DNA of 64,000 bases, from assembly GCA_947044405.1 (NCBI GenBank), contig CAMRHE010000133.1, positions 3,861,001 to 3,925,000 on the forward strand, in the 5' to 3' direction. Below the pieces are notes generated by a model. That model was given only the letters and a program-made list of their open reading frames with translations, searched no databases and was not told the DNA's origin. Position numbers and translations under genes: made by a program. Each line of letters opens with the position of its first letter. Within the stretch, counting starts at the first letter, position 1. The DNA is from Leptodactylus fallax (taxonomy: Eukaryota > Chordata > Amphibia > Anura > Leptodactylidae). Below are positions 1-10,275 of the stretch, piece after piece.

Positions 1-60
1 CTACTTATCTAATTAATTCACTTCTACGCAGAATTGGCTATCACTGAGATGACTGTAGAT

Positions 61-77
61 ACATAGATGGATGAAGG

Positions 78-125
<48 letters not shown>

Positions 126-177
126 TCAAATAGAAAGACATATATATAGATAGACAGAAAGATACTGTAAATAGAAG

Positions 178-209
<32 letters not shown>

Positions 210-299
210 CAGACATGAGACAGATTTTGCGTCGATATGAGATAGATAGATATTTAGTAAGAAAAAAAGGAAGATACTTAGATGAATACAAAGATAGAT

Positions 300-332
<33 letters not shown>

Positions 333-515
333 GTGGGTAGATGGATAGATAGATAGATAGGTGGGTAGATGGATAGATAGATATAAGATAGATAGATTGA
401 TAGATAGATATTTAGAAAGAAATGAGAAAGAAAGAAAGAAAGAAAGAAAGATGGATAGAGAGATAGACAGGTAGATATATAGATACATGTGAGAGACAGA
501 TAGATAGATAGATAA

Positions 516-552
<37 letters not shown>

Positions 553-666
553 CATGAGACAGATTTTGCGTAGATATGAGATAGATAGATATTTAGTAAG
601 AAAAAAAGGAAGATTCTTAGATGAATACAAAGATAGATGATAGATAGATATAAGATAGATAGATAG

Positions 667-704
<38 letters not shown>

Positions 705-765
705 TTTGGTAAGAAAGGAAGAAAGAAAGATGGTAGGAGATAGATAGATAAATAGATAGAGAGAG

Positions 766-810
<45 letters not shown>

Positions 811-853
811 TTTGGTAAGAAAGGAAGAAAGAAAGATGGATAGAGAGATAGAC

Positions 854-946
<93 letters not shown>
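61..946. repeat. (GATA)n microsatellite cluster with higher-order structure
   Basis: Long runs of GATA are broken by short A-rich pieces. A block of about 100 bp (starting at 211, with the word GAGACAGATTTTGCGT) recurs at 550, giving a 339-bp higher-order period. A second piece (TTTGGTAAGAAAGGAAG) at 705 recurs at 811, 106 bp away. The minus-strand open frames of Tyr-Leu-Ser-Ile repeats are products of the repeat and not genes. Confidence 0.97.
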
Positions 947-956
947 TGAGTTAGCT

Positions 957-1060
957 ACAGGCTTGAGAAAGGTAGCCATAGGACCGAAACGTTGTATTGG
1001 AATAAATCCTCACCCATTTGATTCACATTTTTGGAGTGCTGTCCATTGTTTGCATTACCT
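957..1060 (+). repeat. Dispersed repeat fragment ending in a GATA tail
   Basis: This segment contains CCGAAACGTTG followed by TGGAATAAATC and GGAGTGCTGTCC, a word combination I associate with dispersed anuran repeats. It runs directly into the (GATA)10 tract that follows, as expected if the microsatellite is the element's 3' tail. Its class cannot be set from the sequence alone. Confidence 0.4.
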
Positions 1061-1064
1061 AGAC

Positions 1065-1100
<36 letters not shown>
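1061..1100. repeat. (GATA)n microsatellite
   Basis: About ten GATA units immediately follow the dispersed repeat fragment. Confidence 0.95.
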
Positions 1101-1107
<7 letters not shown>

Positions 1108-1110
1108 TAT

Positions 1111-1997
1111 AGATCAACAAATATATATTCTCGGTTCAGGATCCTCATTGCTTGGTCAAAGTAGCAATCGCAAAGAAGGCCTCTTGCTCTGGAGGACCTG
1201 TCCTGTCCTGCATTACACAGACAACCCATTGATTTTAACAGATCGTAGCAATGCTTCATTTCTCCTGTGGTGGTGCTGCAGGGAAATTGAACACTAGCAT
1301 ACTACACCAGATTTCTCCACAGCGTACAGTTGTAGCTTGGCGGTCCCTTATAGGGTAGATAGCGCCAAATTCCACCCTGATTCTGCCTTCCATGGTTTTT
1401 TAGAAAAAATAAGCATCCTGCTCGATCTTGCCTTGGATTCTGTGACTGATAAAAAACAGAACCCGCGGCACAAGAAACTCAGTTGGTGTAACTCCGCGTG
1501 TAACATTCATTTGGGGTTGATCAGTGAATGAAAGCCTCAGCTGCAGAGAGCCAGAAAATAAAGAAGACTCTGCGGCAGAAGTCCTCCTTAACTGCTCTTC
1601 ATTTTCCACTGTCTGAACAAGCCTTAAAGTTTCTTGATGGAGTCGCCAATACTCAGGGCTTATTATATGCTGGCCCTGATATCCCCGGTGCCGGCAGAGG
1701 GGGTGCTTGATTCATGATGAGGTGCTCGCCTAATCACAAATTAGGTGCATTCACCCAGAGCCGTGCACCACAGATAAAAGCTAAAATCAAGTCACCGGTT
1801 TGCAATTCTCACTTTTTTCTAATCTGCTTTTATTTCCTGATTGTAGATTTTTTTATTTCTATTATCTGTACATGATTATAGGGGCGGCCATCATGCCTGA
1901 GCTTCTCCTCTGCTCTGTTAACAGCATTTAGTGATATGCTTTATGGCATAGCCATGGCCATGGGCAGAAATAGTCTGGAGCCGACTCACTGAGGTCT
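1111..1997. other. Non-coding stretch without a recognised gene
   Basis: No convincing coding region is seen. The part from about 1360 to 1640 (GCCAAATTCCACCCTGATTC and, later, GCGGCAGAAGTCCTCC) has the look of an anuran MITE interior, but no paired ends were found. Short open frames on both strands here lack any recognisable domain. Confidence 0.4.
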
Positions 1998-2196
1998 ATG
2001 GAGAGTTTTCTAGACATGTTCTGCAAAGGGAGGGGAAAGACATAAGCTATGACATCATCTATGATCAGTGTGGAGTGGTATTATAGAGGTGTTATCTTCT
2101 ATTGTAATCCAGTCTGTGAAATAAATAAGGTGACTGCTGCAAAGAAAATTTGCAAGTGTCAGTTTATTATTAGGCATAGTGGCCAGAGTGAAAATG
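1998..2196 (+). repeat. Dispersed repeat, copy 1 (inverted relative to copy at 17069)
   Basis: The segment from GAGAGTTTTCTAGACATG to TTATTATTAGGC and CAGAGTG matches the reverse complement of 17069-17284 along most of its length, including the words GACTGCTGCAAAGAAAA and ATCTTCTATTGTAAT. The two copies therefore belong to one dispersed family in opposite orientation. No transposon ends were identified. Confidence 0.7.
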
Positions 2197-3329
2197 ATAG
2201 GATATTGTACTCATTGAAAATATAGATAGTGGGATGGAAAATTATTTAAAACCTTATCGAAAATTCTTGCAAAATATTTCTATATTTCAATTTCCGGGGA
2301 CAAATTCCCGGTGGTTGACGCTTTGTTAACGTTTATGTGGTAGGATGTCACAGTAATGGAAGAGTTAATACCCTGCACCGCTGAGACAGTTTGACATTCG
2401 CTAAAGAAAGCGTTATTACAAAGTGGGCCGACGCGTTTTGCGGTTTGATATTCAAGGCCTTACAGTGTTAATACATGGCACAGCCGATAGATTTTTTTTT
2501 ATATTCGTAACTTGTAACATATATCAGATATGGAGAATTCTTTGAAGCGACCAGTAATCTACATTGATATGAAATTTTCGGCACCAGGCAACTAAAACCA
2601 CATGACTAATAGTTTAATTTTCTTGTCAGCAGATAGCGGACTGCACTTAATATACTGGATTCATTTGTTTAGGCGGTAAACAGTTGGAAATATGACAAAG
2701 ATTTGAGGAGGGGAAGTGTGATATCCTGTGCTGCAGATCCTATCGCATCAGCCCATATATTCTGAAGGAGGGAGACATTTAACCTTAAGGCTCCGTGTTA
2801 TCTATGGTTTGGCGCGGCAGACTCCAGACTTCCTCTGAATTCTATCAGATTCATTAAGTTAACCAGTTCTGAATTATTAAAAGTAATAATCACAGTAATT
2901 CAGACCTAATAAACACAAGTGCCATGATCTATAGAGCTGTGCAATGGCGGCAGGGTGCAAATAGGAATAGGTAATAGAGTATCTATAGATCTGTAATAAA
3001 CAGAACCCCTGCTGTGACATTTAATTGCCAAAATGCTACATTCTCTAGCATAGCGGGCCAGGACAGAGGGGAAGATGATTTAGTCTGGACTGGAATTGGA
3101 TAGGAAGTCTGTTGGGAGTAAGGCCCCAAGATGGGGAGAAGTACTCATTGTGGTCACTGTGACACAGGTCTACAGTATTCCCCCTAGGCTGGTGCAGTGC
3201 TGAGGGGGCCTGAAGGGTGTCTGATGGTGGTAATAGTGTTCCACTGAGGCACATCCTAATTATAACCTGGTAACAGCAAGGAGGCAGAAGATGAGAGTTT
3301 GAGCTGCTGTGTAAGTATCTGCTATTAGT
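2197..3329. other. Unassigned DNA, no gene seen
   Basis: I see no paired inverted ends, tandem repeat or domain-bearing open frame. A 69-codon minus-strand frame at 3045-3254 has no recognisable protein features. Confidence 0.5.
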
Positions 3330-3660
3330 TTAGGGATTCTAGTCAATGGTCTACAATAGAGGGTCCTAAATGTATTTGTGTTGGTCTGATCTGGGCCTAT
3401 TTTAAAGGGTTTGGAAGTCTGTAATTATTTATGTGGTTTATTTAGGGTGTCTGGTCGGGGTCTATTCTTGGGTGGGAATTTAGGTGGTCTGTTCTGGGGT
3501 ATGTATTTGCTTTGGGGAGTCTAGTGTGGGAAACTCAATAGTTCTGGTGGTCTGGGGTCTGTTTTTGCTTATGGGGTTCTTTGTTTATTCATGGGACTAT
3601 AATTATTTGGAGGTTTGTACAGGAGTCTGAATTTATTGGTGTTGGTAGAGGATGGAGGAT
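3330..3660. repeat. Decayed minisatellite (GGTCTGGGGTCTG-type)
   Basis: The words GGTCTG, GGGGTCT and TATTTATTTGGGG recur at irregular spacing of about 25-35 bp. The units have diverged so far that the period is blurred. Confidence 0.55.
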
Positions 3661-3769
3661 AGTTACAGAAGTGAGGGGTCAAAGATGTTTCGTCAGCTGT
3701 AGAGAGAAGTCGTGATGGTGGGCTGGGTTGTATGAAGAAGAAAAGGATTTGACTTTAAATCAGAGAATA

Positions 3770-3986
3770 CAGTGCCTTGTGAAAGTATTCAGCCCCCTTG
3801 AACTTTTCAACCTTTTGCCACATTTCAGGCTTCAAACATAAGGATATAAAATTTTTATTTTTTGGTGAAGAATCAACAACAAGTGGGACACAATCGTAAA
3901 GTGGAACGAAATTTATTGGCTATTTTAAACTTTTGTAAAAAATAAAAAACTGAAAAGTGGGGCGTGCAATATTATTCGGCCCCTTT
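3770..3986 (+). repeat. Left terminal inverted repeat of the Tc1-like element
   Basis: This arm pairs with 5187-5404. It holds the outer transposase-binding direct repeat near 3785-3807 and the inner one near 3970-3990. Confidence 0.93.
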
Positions 3987-4103
3987 ACTTTCAGTGCAGC
4001 AAACTCACTCCAGAAGTTCAGTGAGGATCTCTGAATGATCCAATGTTGTCCTAAATGACTGATGATAATAAATTTAATTCACCTGTGTGTAATCAAGTCT
4101 CCG

Positions 4104-4109
4104 TATAAA
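4104..4109 (+). promoter_or_regulatory. TATA box of the transposase gene
   Basis: TATAAA lies 55-60 bases upstream of the transposase ATG and inside the transposon. Its position fits a promoter carried by the element. No initiator was defined. Confidence 0.6.
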
Positions 4110-4163
4110 TGCACCTGTGCTCTGTGATAGTTTCAGGGCTCTGTTTAAAGCGCAGAGAGCATC

Positions 4164-5183
4164 ATGAAGACCAAGGAACACACCAGGCAGGTCCGTGATA
4201 CTGTTGTAGAGAAGTTTAAAGCCGGATTTGGATACAAAAAGATTTCCCAAACTTTAAACATCCCAAGGAGCACTGTGCAAGCGATCATATTGACATGGAA
4301 GGAGTATCAGACCACTGCAAATCTACCAAGACCTGGCAGTCCCTCTAAACTTTCATCTCAAACAAGGAGAAGACTGATCAGAGATGCAGCCAAGAGGCCC
4401 ATGATCACTCTGGATGAACTGCAGAGATCTACAGCTGAGGTGGGAGAGTCTGTCCATAGGACAACAATCAGTCGTACACTGCACAAATCTGGCCTTTATG
4501 GAAGAGTGGCAAGAAGAAAGCCATTTCTCAAAGATATCCATAAAAAGTCTCCTTTAAAGTTTGCCACAAGCCACCTGGGAGACACACCAAACATGTGGAA
4601 GAAGGTGCTCTGGTCAGATGAAACCAAAATCCAACTTTTTGGCCACAATGCAAAACGATATGTTTGGCGTAAAAGCAACACAGCTCATCACCCTGAACAC
4701 ACCATCCCCACTGTCACACATGGTGGTGGCAGCATCATGGTTTGGGCCTGCTTTTCTTCAGCAGGGACAGGGAAGATGGTTAAAATTGATGGGAAGATGG
4801 ATGGAGCCAAATACAGGACCATTCTGGAAGAAAACCTGTTGGAGTCTGCAAAAGACCTGAGACTGGGACGGAGATTTATCTTCCAACAAGACAATGATCC
4901 CAAACATAAAGCAAAATCTACAATGGAATGGTTCACAAATAAACGTATCCAGGTGTTAGAATGGCCAAGTCAAAGTCCAGACCTGAATCCAATTGAGAAT
5001 CTGTGGAAAGAGCTGAAAACTGCTGTTCACAAACGCTCTCCATCCAACCTCACTGAGCTCCAGCTGTTTTCCAAGGAAGAATGGGCAAGAATTTTAGTCT
5101 CTCGATGTGTAAAACTGATAGAGACATACCCCAAGCGACTTGCAGCTGTAATCGCAGCAAAAGGTGGCGCTACAAAGTATTAA
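4164..5183 (+). CDS. Tc1-like transposase, intact (339 aa)
   Basis: The protein is a cut-and-paste transposase that binds the inverted repeats of its own element and moves it to TA sites. The N-terminal part (about 1-110) is a paired-like helix-turn-helix region, with a basic stretch near 66-73 (QTRRRLIR) that could serve as nuclear signal and DNA contact. The catalytic domain carries D152 (in LWSDETK), D243 (in QQDNDPKH) and E278 (in NPIENLW). The last two are separated by 34 residues, giving the DD34E signature. A glycine-rich patch, THGGGS, lies at 185-190. Its 339 residues match the usual length of about 340. The start is the first ATG after the TATA box, with A at -3, and there is no frameshift, stop or intron. 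The end, AAKGGATKY, is typical of the family. It is identical in layout to Sleeping Beauty-class enzymes, but I cannot name the subfamily. Confidence 0.95.
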   Translation: MKTKEHTRQVRDTVVEKFKAGFGYKKISQTLNIPRSTVQAIILTWKEYQTTANLPRPGSPSKLSSQTRRRLIRDAAKRPMITLDELQRSTAEVGESVHRTTISRTLHKSGLYGRVARRKPFLKDIHKKSPLKFATSHLGDTPNMWKKVLWSDETKIQLFGHNAKRYVWRKSNTAHHPEHTIPTVTHGGGSIMVWACFSSAGTGKMVKIDGKMDGAKYRTILEENLLESAKDLRLGRRFIFQQDNDPKHKAKSTMEWFTNKRIQVLEWPSQSPDLNPIENLWKELKTAVHKRSPSNLTELQLFSKEEWARILVSRCVKLIETYPKRLAAVIAAKGGATKY

Positions 5184-5186
5184 CTT

Positions 5187-5404
5187 AAGGGGGCCGAATA
5201 ATATTGCACGCCCCACTTTTCAGTTTTTTTATTTTTTACAAAAGTTTAAAATATCCAATAAATTTCATTCCACTTCACGATTGTGTCCCACTTGTTGTTG
5301 ATTCTTCACCAAAAAATTAAAATTTTATATCCTTATGTTTGCAGCCTGAAATATAGAAAAAGGTTGAAAAGTTCAAGGGGGCCGAATACTTTCGCAAGGC
5401 ACTG
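5187..5404 (-). repeat. Right terminal inverted repeat of the Tc1-like element
   Basis: This arm is the reverse complement of 3770-3986 with about a dozen differences. It starts four bases after the transposase stop codon, so the 3' UTR of the transcript lies inside the repeat. Confidence 0.93.
5257..5262 (+). promoter_or_regulatory. Possible polyadenylation signal AATAAA
   Basis: AATAAA lies about 75 bases after the transposase stop and within the right inverted repeat. It is the first canonical signal downstream of the gene. Confidence 0.45.
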
Positions 5405-5406
5405 TA

Positions 5407-6279
5407 CATCACCTATGAGGTTACCAGAGGAGCTGTCACCTCTCCTTACATGTTTGTTATCGTAAATCCTTGTATTTCATATAAACTCTCAGTGTAGCTG
5501 AAGTCTAATTGACAACTGGATATTACCATCCCCAATGTGTCCCTAAACAGTATGATGAATGGACACTATAAGTGTGTAGGGGATCCAATCCTTTGACAAT
5601 GGGAATGATAACACCAAGTTGTAGCAAAGAAAGATGGTGTTAAATACAGCCCAAAATTTGGGAACAGCCCAGGACTTATGCCTACTTATTCCACCCCTCA
5701 GTGAGCACTATTTCAGTTTCAAGTCACCTGGTCCTTTACTGGACAGGTGGCACGTGCACCGCTAAGGAAGAATAGTCACACTGGCCAGTGGGACAAGAAG
5801 TAGACCGAGCCAAGCAGGTTGAGTGGCTGGAGTCCTGTTATATCTTTCACTGGCTGGAGTCCTGTTATGCCTAATTTTATTTGTAAAATATCTTTTACTT
5901 TTTTTTCACTTACTATTAACCTGTTTTTACTCTTTTATTACAGCAGAAACATCTCCTGTTGCCGATGACGGATTTTATTATATTTTCATTTTATTCTAAC
6001 GATGACCTTCTTTTTTTATTTCTTTCATTATACTTTGTATTTCTCATTTTCTCCAGCTGGTATATTATTTATTCATAATTTTCTACCTAAATGTCAAAAC
6101 AGAATTTTAAGTTTTATTATAATTTTATAGATTCTTATATGGATATGGCCAATCCATTCAATTGTATCTACTCTCACCAAAGTGACCTACTAATTGTTAC
6201 AGTAAATCTAAAGACTATTACTTCTTGTTCTATGTTCCATACTTTACATGGTCAATCACTCTCTACTTCTGCACCTTCT
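5407..6279. other. Unassigned DNA, no gene seen
   Basis: The sequence becomes AT-rich after 5870. A small direct repeat, TGGCTGGAGTCCTGTTAT, occurs at about 5824 and 5850. Nothing else stands out. Confidence 0.5.
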
Positions 6280-6520
6280 GTCCTATAGATATTTCAGCTG
6301 TGATTGTCTCTTGGATCTCCTCCTAGCTTTCTGGTAGAACATTTAGTTTCTCCATTGACCAATGAATCTATTCTCCACGTTGTACCACTAGGTTCGGTAG
6401 TACTCAGTCCTCTTCTGTCTTGGCTATCTCACCAACTCTTGGTTTTCAATACCATCTATATACAAATGATACCCAAATCAAGCGCTCTATTCTGTAACTA
6501 TAAGATGTCTGTCATCTTCA
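6280..6520 (+). pseudogene. L2-type LINE reverse transcriptase fragment, decayed
   Basis: Translation in more than one frame gives VSWISS-stop-LSGRTFSVSI, then VPLGSVVLSPLL (family form VPQGSVLGPLLF), then GFQYHLYTNDTQI (family form GFQYHLYADDTQI). These are reverse transcriptase motifs of the L2 clade. The catalytic YADD box reads YTND, and a stop codon and frame change are present, so this copy is dead. It is cut off at 6524 by MITE-like sequence and its 3' part reappears at 7030. Confidence 0.75.
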
Positions 6521-6523
6521 CAT

Positions 6524-7029
6524 TTAAAGAGTACCTGTCGTTTTGCTTGACTTTTCAGGATAACCTGTTATGTGTTTTTGAACGAGGAGTAACACTAAAT
6601 CATAATATCATTTATATTATGGAGTTTTTAACAATCCCCCCCTGCTGTATCTTTAGCTTGCAGTTCTCTCTGAGCTGGTGGGTGGAAGATCGCTGCTATA
6701 CACTGCACACTAAGTAGAGGAGAATCTGCTTCTGCTCTATAATTATCTCTCTAGCATGGGTCAAAACCAGGAGAGGGAAGAATCAGGAGAGAAAAGCAAT
6801 ATCCAGTAACAAGCCAAGGGACAAATCCAAACGGTTATGTCAAAGGCAAAATCAGCAGGCGATAGAGTATCCAAAGAACAAGGCAAGGGTCAGTAGTACA
6901 ATCAGATATACACACGATCAGGAAGGAAAACTAGGAATCTAAACAATTAGTCGGGCCTGTGTCAGGAGGGAGTGGTCTTATATATGGCCCAGGAAACTTC
7001 TGCTGCCAAACAAACACTAGTTTAGTAAC
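6524..7029. mobile_element. MITE-like sequence inserted in the L2 relic
   Basis: The segment starts at a TTAA (6524-6527) with TTAAAGAGTACCTGTCG, a decayed form of the T2-type end TTAAAGGGAACCTGTC. It separates the reverse transcriptase part of the L2 relic from its 3' part. From about 6720 onward the sequence is of unknown origin and the right boundary is not seen. Confidence 0.45.
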
Positions 7030-7300
7030 TAGGACTTATCTACCTCTGCTTTCCGTTCTTCTAATGGTTGTCCATTACATAAAGAATCCTATTAAAAATC
7101 CTCACTTCAATCTACAAACAAACCCAAATTTCTTCTATAATTTAGATACCACCAGAAAACTCTTCTACTGGAGACAGCCTACAGTACAGTTTATCACTAT
7201 GATCAGCTCTTCACACTAGACCTCTCTCATGCTCCCCCTCTCTTCTGGAATTCTCTCATTCACTGCCACATTCAGTCCTCCAAATCTTGAAACATTTACT
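7030..7300 (+). pseudogene. L2-type LINE 3' region, decayed
   Basis: The words CTCTGCTTTCCGTTCTTCTA, CACTTCAATCTACAAAC, CTCTTCTGGAATTCTCTC and TCCAAATCTTGAAACATTTAC follow the order found in the C-terminal part of L2 ORF2. All frames are broken. It is probably the continuation of the reverse transcriptase fragment at 6280-6520, same strand. Confidence 0.6.
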
Positions 7301-7335
7301 GAGATCTCTTCTCATAAGTGTAGTATAGTCTGGCC

Positions 7336-7672
7336 TTAAATAAAATCTGTCACCATGTCTCAAACGCCCAATAACATCTGATAGGTGATTTTGGAGTTTT
7401 GGCTACAGAATGAACTCTGTAAAAATGAAGCCCATAAGAAAGTCGAACAAATGCACTTTTTCTCCAAATCCACCCCATTATGAATTTTTTTCCAGCTTCC
7501 TAGTACATTGTACAGAATAATAAATGGTAGCATCACGAAGAACAATTTGTCCCGCAAACATTAAGCCCTAATATGACTCTATGAACGGAAAAATAAAAAA
7601 GTTATGGGGTTTGGAAGGTGGGGAGTCAAAAACGAAAATCGAAAAATTCCTCCGGCGGGAAGGGGTTATTGA
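7336..7672. mobile_element. TTAA-type MITE fragments (two families fused)
   Basis: The left edge, TTAAATAAAATCTGTCACCATG, resembles the element at 63597. From about 7390 the sequence parallels 13790-14035 (TTTTTCTCCAA, CACCCCATT, AATAATAAATGGTAGCATCA, GTCAAAAACGAAAATCGAAA) and ends GGGAAGGGGTTA. It is a truncated member of the TTAACCCCTT-ended family that has a full copy at 26635-27587. Confidence 0.65.
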
Positions 7673-7731
7673 CAAAAACAGTGAGGTCTCAGAAATGGAG
7701 ACACTGATTCACAAGGGGAAAACACTGGTCG

Positions 7732-8725
7732 ATTCAGGTGATCCTAACCTATCTATCTGCAGGGCTGCGGTGATATGCTGGTTCTGGTGACACTAACCTA
7801 TCTATCTGCAGGGCTGGAGTGATATGCTGGTTCTGGTGACACTAACCTATCTATCTGCAGGGCTGGGGCGATATGCTGGTTCTGGTGACACTAACCTATC
7901 TATCTGCAGGGCTGGGGTGATATGGTGGGTTTTGGTGACACTAACCTATCTATCTGCAGGGCTGGGGTGATATGCTGGTACTGGTGACACTAACCTATCT
8001 ATCTGCAGGGCTGGGGTGATATGCTGGGTCTGGTGACACTAACCTATCTATCTGCAGGGCTGGGGTGATATGGTGGGTTTTGGTGACACTAACCTATCTA
8101 TCTGCAGGGCTGGGGTGATATGCTTGGGTCTGGTGACACTAACCTATCTATCTGCAGGGCTGGGGTGATATGCTGGTTCTGGTGACACTAACCTATCTAT
8201 CTGCAGGGCTGGGGTGATATGCTTGGGTCTGGTGACACTAACCTATCTATCTGCAGGGCTGGGGTGATATGCTGGTTCTGGTGACACTAACCTGTCTATC
8301 TGCAGGGCTGGTGTGATATGCTGGTTCTGGTGACACTAACCTATCTATCTGCAGGACTGGGGTGATATCCTGGTTCTGGTGACACTAACCTATCTATCTT
8401 CAGGGCTGGGGTGATATGCTGGTTCTGGTGACACTAACCTATCTATCTGCAGGGCTGGGGTGATATGCTGAGGTCTGGTGACACTAACCTATCTATCTGC
8501 AGGGCTGGGGTGATATGCTGGGTTCTGGTGACCCTAACCTATCTATCTGCAGGCTGGGGTGATATGCTGGTTCTGGTGACACTAACCTATCTATCTGCAG
8601 GCTGGGGTGATATGCTGGGTTCTGGTGACCCTAACCTATCTCTCTGCAGGGCTGGGGTGATATGCTGGTTCTGGTGGCACTAACCTATCTATCTGCAGGG
8701 CTGGGTTGATGTGCTGGTTTCTAGT
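7732..8725. repeat. 49-bp minisatellite, about 20 copies
   Basis: The unit is 48-51 bp, typically 49, and contains GGTGACACTAACC, TATCTATCTGCAGGGCTGGG and GTGATATGCTGG. About 20 copies are present with few differences. The array ends in a MITE terminus at 8700-8741 (GACAGACTCCCTTTAA), and the unit is the subterminal sequence of that MITE. Confidence 0.97.
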
Positions 8726-8741
8726 GACAGACTCCCTTTAA
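8700..8741 (-). mobile_element. T2-type MITE terminus adjoining the minisatellite
   Basis: Read on the minus strand it starts TTAAAGGGAGTCTGTCAC, close to the ends at 20479 and 46698. It marks the minisatellite as an expansion inside a MITE. The opposite MITE end was not found left of the array. Confidence 0.7.
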
Positions 8742-10275
8742 CTCTGTACATTCTGCATTGTAGATATACCACTGCTATATATACATAGTCAGTAAATCAT
8801 TCGCAATTCTCCACTAAGGTTTGTCTCTGGAGCCCCCGGTAACGCTATCTAAACATATTTGTTTTTTTTCTTCTCTTTAATAAAATCTATTATTTACAAA
8901 AAGAATTCATTACACTTCTTCCATATTTTATTGAAATCGAGAAATAAACGTAACAACAGACAAAATATTCGCATCCGCAGAGAATCCTTTCAAAGGAACA
9001 TATTACCCCAATTGAATATTGAGCTTTATCCGGCGAACAATGTAATGACTTTATACCGTCCTTTTGCCAGAAGAAACATATGGGGAGTCCCATGTGACCG
9101 CGTAAGGTGTTTTATATTCCGCAGGAACGGGACATTTTATGCGGTGAGACAATAAGAATTCACATGCCATCCTTCTCTCCTATAATCATTCACATACTGT
9201 AGTTGTCCTTGGACTATTGTCCCTTCCTTGAAAATTAAAGCCTCCCTTGATAATACTATATTGTTTCTGTTATGACGGCTATTTTTTTTTTTTTTCCTAA
9301 CACTCGTGGCGAAATTAATGCATCTTTACGCTGTCAGGCTTATGGTAATTAATTATAGGAATAACATCATTTGCAATTAAACTCGGATGGTAATTTGTTT
9401 CTACGGCCGTATTTTTTAATTAATGCGGCATTGGCCGTGCTACTTCCAATTGGAAGGGAACTTTGGCGTAACTTTTTCCAACTTTTTTTTTTTTTGGTCT
9501 CGGAGGAACTTTCTGTGAACCGTGCCAGTGACATTGAAGATCGATGGCCATATGGAGTTAAAAAACATTACAATTTATCACTGCTGTTTTAGCAGATGCT
9601 GTAAATGTCACGTATGTGGCGCTTCCGATGAAATGTGTCGCTGTGATAAACACAAATATCGTCGGACTGTAAGTGTTTATTTCTTACCGGGATGTCGGTA
9701 TTATTTTAGCAAATGAAATAACTACATATCATAACACAGGGTCTGACGAAGAGGATGCCGTAAAGAAGTTATAGCCACAATATGTTACTCCGCATGGAAC
9801 ACTCCTGACTTGTTTTCTCCTAACTAGGGCAATCAATGTGCCATTGAGCAGGAGTTAAGGCTGTAATCATCCCAGGGTTATGTCCGTAGGCACGGCGAGC
9901 AACATAATCAGGCTTATTTAAAGTAATAACATGGTGGTGATGCCGCAGATGTGCCGTAACCCACAACAACTGGATGAGCGACTTCGCTTTTATTAGTTGA
10001 ACTTGTAGACACATCTGAATAAACACATGATCACTCCGTATGGGGTGAAACTTATGCACGTTGCTAGCTTAGTGAATATAAAATTAGTTTGAATAGTTAA
10101 TTTTCCATCAGGACAAGCTCTTTCCATGTCCTATTCGGGCATAGGGACATTACGAATGTCGTCTGCGGTGCGCACTTTGGAGGACACAGTGTAATACCAC
10201 AGCTCTCCTGTAGTGGCCACTGTAGGAGGAATGCATGGCCATTGTGATGGGATTTCTAAATCTAGATCTGTGTAG
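8742..10275. other. Unassigned DNA, no gene seen
   Basis: This is AT-rich, low-repeat sequence with poly-T runs near 9281 and 9485. Open frames at 8859-9155 (+) and 9371-9592 (+) have no recognisable domain and no convincing splice context. As one of the less repetitive parts of the window it could include conserved non-coding DNA. Confidence 0.45.

Larger units (their letters stand above)
3770..5404 (+). mobile_element. Complete Tc1-like DNA transposon
   Basis: The element is 1,635 bp long and starts CAGTGCCTTG and ends CAAGGCACTG. It is flanked by TA dinucleotides at 3768-3769 and 5405-5406, the target duplication of the Tc1/mariner superfamily. Inverted repeats of about 217 bp enclose one uninterrupted transposase gene. 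Each arm carries two direct-repeat sites (3785-3807 and 3970-3990 at left; 5185-5204 and 5366-5390 at right) built around ATTCRGCCCC, the IR/DR layout also found in Sleeping Beauty and Frog Prince. Aligned by eye, the arms differ at about a dozen positions including small indels, so they are roughly 95% identical. All parts needed for autonomous transposition appear to be present; activity is not shown by the sequence. Confidence 0.95.

Noticed and set aside
13..979. Minus-strand frames rich in Tyr-Leu-Ser-Ile (up to 120 codons)
   Set aside because: They are direct translations of GATA/CTAT microsatellites. The same kind of frame appears at every GATA or CTAT tract in the window.
4353..4936. 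Antisense and shifted frames inside the transposase gene
   Set aside because: They are shadows of the 339-codon transposase, which accounts for the whole stretch.
6091..6717. Candidate host exon cluster
   Set aside because: The peptide pattern is that of an L2 reverse transcriptase with a mutated YADD box and stops, so it is a dead LINE.
8465..8683. 72-codon frame with a repeated peptide (ICWxLVTLTYLSAGWGDML)
   Set aside because: Read-through of the 49-bp minisatellite, whose 49-bp unit is not a multiple of three and so shifts frame every copy.
7732..8725. CRISPR-like regular array
   Set aside because: Units are contiguous and nearly identical with no unique spacers, and the host is a vertebrate. 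It is a minisatellite.
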